DNA of 40,659 nucleotides, taken from Kangiella sp. (lineage in GTDB: Bacteria > Pseudomonadota > Gammaproteobacteria > Enterobacterales > Kangiellaceae). Location of the stretch: NCBI RefSeq assembly GCF_014762745.1, contig NZ_JABURJ010000050.1:1-40659 (forward strand), read 5' to 3'. Position 1 is the first letter of the stretch, and each line of letters opens with the position of its first letter. This document shows, one piece after another, positions 35,317 through 40,659 of the stretch. Both the position numbers and the translations under genes were made by a program. The notes beneath the pieces are model-generated. The model was not told where the DNA came from. It ran no database searches and saw only the letters and a program-made list of their open reading frames with translations.

Positions 35317-35574
35317 TTAGTTAGCGCGTTCAACTATCTCAACTAACTTAAATGACTTAGTTTTTGAGATAGGACGACACTCAACGATTCGGACCACATC
35401 ACCTGCTTTACACTCGTTTGATTCATCATGAGCGTGGATTTTAGTCGAACGCTTGATGAACTTACCGTATAGCGGGTGTTTTACCTGGCGTTCAATCAAT
35501 ACAGTGATAGATTTATCCATCTTGTCGCTGATGACTTTGCCCTGTAATGTGCGTTGAATAGTATCAGTGCTCAT
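35317..35574 (-). CDS. rpsQ: 30S ribosomal protein S17
   Basis: This 85-aa primary 16S-binding protein has [45 protein letters not shown]. coli S17 is 84 aa. It shares one base with the rpmC stop and is the last gene of the S10 operon. Confidence 0.98.
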   Translation of the reverse strand: MSTDTIQRTLQGKVISDKMDKSITVLIERQVKHPLYGKFIKRSTKIHAHDESNECKAGDVVRIVECRPISKTKSFKLVEIVERAN

Positions 35575-35765
35575 TATGAACCCGCCTTTTGGTTGATGAT
35601 GGTTTTAACACGAGCAATGTCACGACGAAGTGCACGCATTTTGTGCGTTTCAGTCATCTGGCCCGTAGCCTTTTCCATACGTAACTTGAATTGATCTTGT
35701 AACAATTCGTGCAACGTTACGTTGAGCTCTTCAACGCTCTTGTCTTTCAATTCTGTCGCTTTCAT
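35574..35765 (-). CDS. rpmC: 50S ribosomal protein L29
   Basis: This 63-aa protein lies at the tunnel exit, near the SRP and trigger factor docking site. It forms two long helices: [35 protein letters not shown] and the TRP-like [17 protein letters not shown]. The length equals that of E. coli L29. Both ends overlap neighbours by one base. Confidence 0.98.
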   Translation of the reverse strand: MKATELKDKSVEELNVTLHELLQDQFKLRMEKATGQMTETHKMRALRRDIARVKTIINQKAGS

Positions 35766-36172
35766 TACATCACCGTCCGTTTAACAAAGGTAGTTTTGAA
35801 AGGAAGCTTTGCCGCAGCCAAAGCAAATGCTTCGCGCGCCAATTCCTCAGAAATACCCTCAACTTCATATAACATACGGCCTGGCTGAATTTGTGCAACC
35901 CAGTACTCAACGCTACCTTTACCTTTACCCATACGCACTTCAAGAGGCTTTTTGGTAATTGGCTTGTCAGGAAATACACGAATGTAAACCTTACCGGCAC
36001 GTTTCATATGACGGGTCATTGCACGACGAGCAGCCTCAATTTGGCGTGCTGTCATACGACCGCGACCTGTCGCTTTCAAACCGAATTCACCGAAACTCAC
36101 ATCATGAGCTACTGTTCCACGGTTACGCAGCTTGTGCTGCTTGCGATATTTCGTTCTTTTAGGCAATAACAT
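35765..36172 (-). CDS. rplP: 50S ribosomal protein L16
   Basis: This 135-aa protein helps position A-site t[17 protein letters not shown] and [28 protein letters not shown] are typical; the Arg in EVRMGKGKG corresponds to the residue hydroxylated in E. coli. E. coli L16 is 136 aa. It is 12 bp after rpsC and overlaps rpmC by one base. Confidence 0.99.
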   Translation of the reverse strand: MLLPKRTKYRKQHKLRNRGTVAHDVSFGEFGLKATGRGRMTARQIEAARRAMTRHMKRAGKVYIRVFPDKPITKKPLEVRMGKGKGSVEYWVAQIQPGRMLYEVEGISEELAREAFALAAAKLPFKTTFVKRTVM

Positions 36173-36184
36173 ACTTGCTCACCC

Positions 36185-36886
36185 CTACTTCTTAGCTTTA
36201 GGAGCAGGTTTTCTGCGGCGAGGTTTCTTATCTTCTTTCGGCTCAACTTTTTCTTGGCCGGGAAGAACTTCACCTTTGAAAATCCATACTTTAATGCCGA
36301 TGATTCCGTAAGTTGTCAAAGCTTCTGAGGTTGCGTAATCAATGTCCGCACGCAATGTATGCAACGGTACACGACCTTCACGATACCACTCGGTACGAGC
36401 GATCTCAGCGCCACCTAAACGACCACTTACTTCGATTTTGATACCTTCAGCACCAAGACGCATTGCGTTTTGTACAGCGCGCTTCATAGCACGACGGAAC
36501 ATAACACGACGCTCAAGCTGTTGAGCAACATTGTCACCTACAAGCTGGGCATCCAACTCAGGCTTACGTACCTGCTCTACAGAAACTTGGGCTGAAACGC
36601 CTGCCATATCGGCAATCTTTGCACGCAATTTCTCAATATCTTCACCTTTCTTACCGATGACGATACCTGGGCGCGCAGTGTGAATAGTCACACGAATTGC
36701 TTTTGCAGGGCGTTCGATATCAACACGCGATACAGAGGCGTTCTTTAATTCTTTGAACAACCACTTACGGATGTTGATATCACTTTCAAGGTTATCCGCA
36801 AAATCGCCGCGCTCAGCATACCAGGTTGCAGTATGCTTCTTTACGATACCTAAGCGGATACCAGTAGGATGTACTTTTTGACCCAT
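36185..36886 (-). CDS. rpsC: 30S ribosomal protein S3
   Basis: This 233-aa protein forms part of the mRNA entry tunnel and helicase. The KH-2 motif is [16 protein letters not shown]. The start [16 protein letters not shown] and the C-terminal basic tail [12 protein letters not shown] are typical. The length equals that of E. coli S3. Confidence 0.99.
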   Translation of the reverse strand: MGQKVHPTGIRLGIVKKHTATWYAERGDFADNLESDINIRKWLFKELKNASVSRVDIERPAKAIRVTIHTARPGIVIGKKGEDIEKLRAKIADMAGVSAQVSVEQVRKPELDAQLVGDNVAQQLERRVMFRRAMKRAVQNAMRLGAEGIKIEVSGRLGGAEIARTEWYREGRVPLHTLRADIDYATSEALTTYGIIGIKVWIFKGEVLPGQEKVEPKEDKKPRRRKPAPKAKK

Positions 36887-36895
36887 TACCTTCTC

Positions 36896-37228
36896 CTAGT
36901 TATCCGATACTTTAACGGTTACGTGGCTAGAACGCTTCAAAATGCGGTCGCCACGACCTTTAGCGCGCGGACGCATACGCTTGGCAGTTGGGCCTTCATC
37001 AACGAATACAGTTGAAACTTTCAACTCGTCGATATCTGCGCCTTCATTGTGCTCAGCGTTAGCAATCGCAGACTCAAGAACTTTCTTAATTAAGCGAGCC
37101 GCCTTTTTCGGGCTAAACTCAAGAACGTTCAACGCTTTCTCTACTGGCAAGCCACGAATCTGGTCGGCGACGAGACGCATTTTCTGTGCCGAGATGCTAG
37201 CATTGCGCAATTTAGCTGCTACTTCCAT
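36896..37228 (-). CDS. rplV: 50S ribosomal protein L22
   Basis: This 110-aa protein has a beta-hairpin that lines the exit tunnel; the hairpin sequence is [15 protein letters not shown], the site of macrolide-resistance changes. It looks wild type, with no deletion of the MRP-type tip. The length equals that of E. coli L22. The start is 15 bp after rpsS. Confidence 0.99.
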   Translation of the reverse strand: MEVAAKLRNASISAQKMRLVADQIRGLPVEKALNVLEFSPKKAARLIKKVLESAIANAEHNEGADIDELKVSTVFVDEGPTAKRMRPRAKGRGDRILKRSSHVTVKVSDN

Positions 37229-37243
37229 CTTTCACTCCTCGCC

Positions 37244-37525
37244 TTACTTCTTCTTCTTGGCTTTCTTGTCAACATCATGGCCAAAGTAAGTACGAGTCAA
37301 TACAAACTCACCTAACTTATGACCTACCATGTCTTCATTTACGAAAACAGGTACGTGCTGACGACCATTGTGAACGGCAATCGTCAAGCCAACCATTTCA
37401 GGGAAAACGGTTGAACGACGAGACCACGTTTTAATCGGTTTTTTGTTACCAGAGGCCGCAGCTTCTTCAACCTTCTTCAATAAATGAAGGTCAATGAATG
37501 GGCCTTTCTTTAACGAACGTGCCAC
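37244..37525 (-). CDS. rpsS: 30S ribosomal protein S19
   Basis: This 93-aa head protein has [44 protein letters not shown] and [16 protein letters not shown]. coli S19 is 92 aa. It ends in a short Lys-rich tail (DKKAKKKK). It is 11 bp after rplB. Confidence 0.99.
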   Translation of the reverse strand: MARSLKKGPFIDLHLLKKVEEAAASGNKKPIKTWSRRSTVFPEMVGLTIAVHNGRQHVPVFVNEDMVGHKLGEFVLTRTYFGHDVDKKAKKKK

Positions 37526-37536
37526 AGTGCTATCCT

Positions 37537-38364
37537 CTATCGTTTGTTGCGGCGACGGACAATCAACTTGTCAGTGCGCTTATTACTACGGGTTTTCTTA
37601 CCTTTGGTTGGAACACCCCATGGAGTTACAGGATGACGACCACCAGAGGTACGACCTTCACCACCACCATGTGGGTGGTCTACCGGGTTCATCGCGACGC
37701 CTCGAACTGTTGGGCGAACACCACGCCAGCGCTTAGCACCAGCTTTACCCAAGCTACGTAACATGTGCTCAGAGTTGCCCACTTCACCAACGGTGGCACG
37801 GCATTCTGAAAGCACTTTACGCATTTCGCCCGAACGCAAACGTAGAGTTACGTATGCACTATCACGTGCAACGATTTGTGCGTAAGCACCTGCGCTACGA
37901 ACCATTTGCGCACCTTTACCAGGTTTAAGTTCGATGTTGTGAACAACAGAACCAACTGGAATGTTACGCATTGGCAATGTGTTACCTGTTTTAATAGGTG
38001 CTGCATCGCCAGAAATGATTTGATCACCAGCTTTCATGCCTTTTGGAGCGATAATGTAACGACGCTCGCCATCTGAGTAACAAACCAACGCGATGTGCGC
38101 GCTACGGTTTGGATCATACTCAAGACGCTCAACTTTCGCTGGGATACCATCTTTATTACGTTTAAAGTCGATAACACGGTAGTGTTGCTTATGACCACCA
38201 CCAACGTGACGCACAGTGATGCGACCGTTGTTGTTACGACCACCATTTTTGGATTTCTTCTCCAACAAACTTGCTTCAGGTTTACCCTTATGCAAATCTG
38301 GGTTGACCACTTTTACGACAAAGCGGCGTCCAGGAGAAGTTGGTTTAGCTTTTACAATTGCCAT
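37537..38364 (-). CDS. rplB: 50S ribosomal protein L2
   Basis: This 275-aa protein is central to the peptidyl transferase region. The conserved [16 protein letters not shown] contains the His (H229 in E. coli numbering) implicated in activity. The N-terminus includes [17 protein letters not shown]; the end is [11 protein letters not shown]. coli L2 is 273 aa. It is 15 bp after rplW. Confidence 0.99.
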   Translation of the reverse strand: MAIVKAKPTSPGRRFVVKVVNPDLHKGKPEASLLEKKSKNGGRNNNGRITVRHVGGGHKQHYRVIDFKRNKDGIPAKVERLEYDPNRSAHIALVCYSDGERRYIIAPKGMKAGDQIISGDAAPIKTGNTLPMRNIPVGSVVHNIELKPGKGAQMVRSAGAYAQIVARDSAYVTLRLRSGEMRKVLSECRATVGEVGNSEHMLRSLGKAGAKRWRGVRPTVRGVAMNPVDHPHGGGEGRTSGGRHPVTPWGVPTKGKKTRSNKRTDKLIVRRRNKR

Positions 38365-38379
38365 TTACTTGTCTCCTTC

Positions 38380-38676
38380 TTACTCGCCGCCTGCAAAGTC
38401 AAGGTCTTGACCAGGCTTCAATGATACGTAAGCTTTTTTCCAGTTTGGACGACGGCCTTCAACAAGACCAAAACGCTTACGCTTACCTTTCATGTTCAAA
38501 GTGCGAACAGATTCCACTTCAACCTCAAACAAGGTTTCAACGGCTTTCTTGATTTCACGCTTGTTAGCATCTTTGGCCACTTTAAATACAAACTGACCAT
38601 CGCGCTCAGCCAAAATCGTCGCTTTCTCTGAAACGTGAGGGGCCAGAAGAACTTTTAAGATACGCTCTTGGTTCAT
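38380..38676 (-). CDS. rplW: 50S ribosomal protein L23
   Basis: This 98-aa tunnel-exit protein docks trigger factor and SRP. Motifs are [38 protein letters not shown] and [13 protein letters not shown]. coli L23 is 100 aa. Its ATG overlaps the rplD stop by an ATGA, indicating coupling. Confidence 0.98.
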   Translation of the reverse strand: MNQERILKVLLAPHVSEKATILAERDGQFVFKVAKDANKREIKKAVETLFEVEVESVRTLNMKGKRKRFGLVEGRRPNWKKAYVSLKPGQDLDFAGGE

Positions 38677-39281
38677 CCTAACATCTCCTCTACTTTCTTA
38701 ACCGCTGGAACCGTCATGATCACCTTGTCGAAGCCGATAAGGCTAACAGGGTCAAGTGCGTTCACATCGCGTACGTCAACTTTATGCAAGTTGCGAGAAG
38801 CTAAGAACAAATTCTCATCAACAGAATCTGTAACGATAAGTGCTTCTTTAGTATCCAGCTCTTTCAACTTAGCAACCAATTCTTTAGTTTTTGGCGCTGA
38901 CACTGAGAAGTCTTCAACAACGATTAAACGTTCTTGACGTACTAGCTCAGAAAGAATGCTCTGGATAGCTCCGCGATACATTTTGCGGTTAACTTTTTGT
39001 GTATAGTCTTGTGGTTGTGCAGCGAAAGTTACACCACCTTTACGCCATAATGGGCTACGGATAGTACCCGCACGGGCACGACCTGTACCTTTTTGACGCC
39101 ATGGTTTTTTACCACCACCGCTAACAGCGCTACGGTTCTTTTGTGCACGAGTACCGGCACGCGCAGCCGCTAGATAAGCAACGACTACTTGGTGAACTAA
39201 TGATTCGTTAAACTCACGACCAAAAGCCACTTCAGAAACCTTGATTGCGCCGCCAGATGTTAAACTAAGTTCCATAGTCAA
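38673..39281 (-). CDS. rplD: 50S ribosomal protein L4
   Basis: This 202-aa protein has a tunnel-lining loop, [27 protein letters not shown], where erythromycin-resistance changes occur; the sequence looks wild type. In E. coli L4 also represses its own S10 operon by attenuation in the leader and by blocking translation. A candidate target leader is at 40287-40481. E. coli L4 is 201 aa. Confidence 0.99.
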   Translation of the reverse strand: MTMELSLTSGGAIKVSEVAFGREFNESLVHQVVVAYLAAARAGTRAQKNRSAVSGGGKKPWRQKGTGRARAGTIRSPLWRKGGVTFAAQPQDYTQKVNRKMYRGAIQSILSELVRQERLIVVEDFSVSAPKTKELVAKLKELDTKEALIVTDSVDENLFLASRNLHKVDVRDVNALDPVSLIGFDKVIMTVPAVKKVEEMLG

Positions 39282-39292
39282 CTCCTCTTGGC

Positions 39293-39925
39293 CTAGGCTT
39301 TCTCAGCAGGACGTACGATAACGTCACCACCGGTAGCGCCTGGGACGGCACCTTTGATTAACAACAAATTGCGCTCAGCATCAACACGTACAACTTCTAG
39401 AGTCTGTACCGTTACACGCTCAGCACCCATGTGACCTGACATCTTTTTGCCTTTGAAAACGCGACCAGGTGTTTGGTTTTGACCAATAGAACCTGGAGCA
39501 CGGTGCGACAAAGAGTTACCGTGAGTGCTATCTTGACCACGGAAGTTCCAACGCTTGATAGCGCCAGCGTAACCTTTACCTTTAGAGGTACCGGTCACGT
39601 CAACTTTTTGACCCGCTTCAAAGATATCTACTTTAACTTCGCCACCAACTTCAAAGCCGTCTAAAGAATTCACACGGAATTCCCACAAACCACGACCTGC
39701 TTCAACGCCAGCTTTCTTATAATGACCAGCTTCCGCCTTAGTGATGCGGTTTGCCTTACGGCTTCCTGTAGTAATCTGTACCGCTTCATAACCGTCAACG
39801 TCAGTTGTTTTCAACTGCGCGATGCGGTTTGGATCGGCTTCTACTACGGTAACCGGGATAGACACGCCGTCTTCAGTGAAGACACGAGTCATACCTCGTT
39901 TTATACCTACTATTCCGATAGCCAT
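39293..39925 (-). CDS. rplC: 50S ribosomal protein L3
   Basis: This 210-aa protein has [20 protein letters not shown] at the N-terminus and a central extension [33 protein letters not shown] that reaches the peptidyl transferase centre; the Gln in GQNQTP is the site methylated in E. coli. E. coli L3 is 209 aa. It is 49 bp after rpsJ and 11 bp before rplD. Confidence 0.99.
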   Translation of the reverse strand: MAIGIVGIKRGMTRVFTEDGVSIPVTVVEADPNRIAQLKTTDVDGYEAVQITTGSRKANRITKAEAGHYKKAGVEAGRGLWEFRVNSLDGFEVGGEVKVDIFEAGQKVDVTGTSKGKGYAGAIKRWNFRGQDSTHGNSLSHRAPGSIGQNQTPGRVFKGKKMSGHMGAERVTVQTLEVVRVDAERNLLLIKGAVPGATGGDVIVRPAEKA

Positions 39926-39974
39926 GTTTTAAACCTCAACCGAAATGGTTATCTACCTTGCTTCTAGTGTTGCC

Positions 39975-40286
39975 TTAAGAAAGGCTAATTTGTACATCAA
40001 CACCAGCAGCCAAATCCAACTTCATCAAAGCATCAACTGTTTTTTCTGTTGGCTCGATGATGTCCACCAAACGCTTATGCGTACGAATTTCATACTGATC
40101 ACGCGCATCTTTGTTAACGTGCGGAGAAATCAGGATGGTGAAACGCTCTTTACGAGTTGGTAAAGGGATTGGACCTTTTACCTGAGCACCTGTACGTTTA
40201 GCGGTATTTACGATCTCTGAAGTCGATTGGTCAATCAACTTGTGATCAAACGCTTTCAATCTGATTCGAATACGTTGCTTTGCCAT
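39975..40286 (-). CDS. rpsJ: 30S ribosomal protein S10 (NusE)
   Basis: This 103-aa protein is both a 30S head protein and NusE, partner of NusB (encoded at 15627-16055) in antitermination. [25 protein letters not shown] and [35 protein letters not shown] are diagnostic. The true start is the ATG at 40286, matching E. coli length; a longer frame to 40364 would run through the leader hairpin. It heads the S10 operon. Confidence 0.99.
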   Translation of the reverse strand: MAKQRIRIRLKAFDHKLIDQSTSEIVNTAKRTGAQVKGPIPLPTRKERFTILISPHVNKDARDQYEIRTHKRLVDIIEPTEKTVDALMKLDLAAGVDVQISLS

Positions 40287-40481
40287 TGCAAAGAACTCCA
40301 CTTTTAAAATTAAAGAACATAAAAAACCGCTCCACCCTACTGCAGCGAGGGGTGCGGTTACCAAACTTTAATCAGACTCCAATCGAGCCTGTTGTTAGCA
40401 AAATCAATAACTTACTTTGGAAAAAGTCTGAAATTGCTTCGCAAGAACAACCCTAATAGTGGCCGTTACGCCTACAAAGGG
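40287..40481 (-). promoter_or_regulatory. S10 operon leader (candidate L4-type attenuation leader)
   Basis: A leader of about 195 nt runs from the predicted start to rpsJ. Its last third contains a hairpin plus U6 tract (40318-40359), the layout of an attenuator. In E. coli L4 represses S10 by stimulating pausing and termination in a similar leader. Primary sequence identity with that leader was not established. The whole tuf-rpsJ gap (311 bp) also holds the promoter and the tuf terminator, and no gene. Confidence 0.55.
40318..40359 (-). terminator. Attenuator-like hairpin in the S10 leader
   Basis: In transcript order, AACCGC-ACCC pairs with GGGT-(GGA bulge)-GCGGTT, followed directly by TTTTTT, about 35 nt before the rpsJ ATG. 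It has the structure of an intrinsic terminator inside a leader, so it must be read through or regulated. Confidence 0.65.
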
Positions 40482-40487
40482 ACGCGC

Positions 40488-40516
40488 ATTATATGGCAAA
40501 AAGCCTAATAGGACAA
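40488..40516 (-). promoter_or_regulatory. S10 operon promoter
   Basis: TTGTCC (40511-40516) and a perfect TATAAT (40488-40493) are separated by 17 bp on the minus strand. The discriminator GCGCGTCCC is GC-rich, typical of stringently controlled stable-RNA and ribosomal protein promoters. It lies just after the tuf terminator. Confidence 0.8.
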
Positions 40517-40551
40517 GCCTTTTAGCAAATAAGTCGCTTAATCTTACAAAT

Positions 40552-40580
40552 AAAAAAAGCGAGTCCGAAGACTCGCTTTT
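40552..40580 (-). terminator. Intrinsic terminator after tuf
   Basis: AGCGAGTC (40558-40565) / GACTCGCT (40570-40577) with a CGAA tetraloop is followed on the minus strand by a seven-base T-run. It lies 18 bp past the tuf stop codon. Confidence 0.85.
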
Positions 40581-40597
40581 AAAGCGCTACTTACCGA

Positions 40598-40659
40598 TTA
40601 CTCGATAATTTTAGCAACAACACCAGCGCCTACTGTACGACCGCCTTCACGGATCGCAA
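40598..40659 (-). CDS. tuf: Elongation factor Tu, C-terminal end (partial)
   Basis: The last 19 residues, AIREGGRTVGAGVVAKIIE, followed by TAA (40598-40600), are the invariant C-terminus of EF-Tu. The gene continues beyond the right edge of the window. Its position upstream of rpsJ matches the str operon/S10 junction (fusA-tufA-rpsJ) of Gammaproteobacteria. Confidence 0.95.
   Translation of the reverse strand, partial: AIREGGRTVGAGVVAKIIE

Noticed and set aside
38095-38424. 109-codon plus-strand frame in the S10 operon
   Set aside because: Antisense shadow of rplB and rplW; repetitive Thr/Val composition reflects L2 codons read backwards.

Overview
The window looks like a chromosomal core segment of a Gammaproteobacterium. 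The ribosomal protein order (S10, spc and alpha operons), the riboflavin/nusB/thiL/pgpA block, xseB-ispA-dxs, uup, a bacterial-type glnS and an LpxR-like outer membrane protein all fit that class. Moderate GC and this gene content suggest a marine Oceanospirillales-type genome (Kangiella-like), but that assignment is inference. No rRNA, tRNA or CRISPR array was recognised.

Layout. (1) 1-1.3 kb: an IS-end-like direct repeat and a long hairpin, then an LpxR-like gene. (2) 1.2-4.3 kb, minus strand: uup, an Smr-domain gene, an unknown gene and lpxR, all co-directional. (3) 4.3-8.0 kb: a zinc-ribbon methyltransferase (plus), a DUF4097 repeat protein and an AsmA-family protein (minus), each minus gene followed by an intrinsic terminator. 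(4) 7.8-8.1 kb: a spacer with a plus-strand promoter-like site and a strong plus-strand terminator, a candidate small RNA. (5) glnS (minus), divergent from xseB-ispA-dxs (plus), the isoprenoid precursor block. (6) 13.0-14.1 kb: an AT-rich islet with a palindromic MITE-like element and an ATGA-overlapping pair, a permuted papain/NlpC-like candidate hydrolase and a small lipoprotein. I read this as a candidate antibacterial effector-immunity pair. (7) 14.1-22.8 kb, minus: glyA, nrdR, ribD, ribE, ribBA-like, ribH, nusB, thiL, pgpA. The block is split by an oppositely oriented SPFH/band-7 gene between ribBA and ribH. The GTP cyclohydrolase half of the RibBA protein has lost its zinc ligands. (8) 22.9-26.4 kb: a lytic transglycosylase lipoprotein, an atypical receiver protein without a phosphoacceptor Asp, a CDF zinc transporter, a second methyltransferase and a DUF1761 membrane protein. 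(9) 26.4-40.6 kb, minus: the end of tuf, then S10 (rpsJ to rpsQ), spc (rplN to rpmJ) and alpha (rpsM to rplQ), complete and in E. coli order.

How the genes work together. RibD, RibE, RibB and RibH make riboflavin from GTP-derived and ribulose-5-phosphate-derived halves; GTP cyclohydrolase II must be encoded elsewhere. ThiL completes thiamine diphosphate, which Dxs uses. Dxs and IspA feed isoprenoid synthesis. The ribosomal block supplies about half of the ribosomal proteins plus SecY and RNA polymerase alpha. Promoter-like sites lie before rpsJ, rplN and rpsM; an attenuator-like hairpin precedes rpsJ. An unusual 317-bp hairpin-rich spacer with an intrinsic terminator separates rpoA from rplQ.
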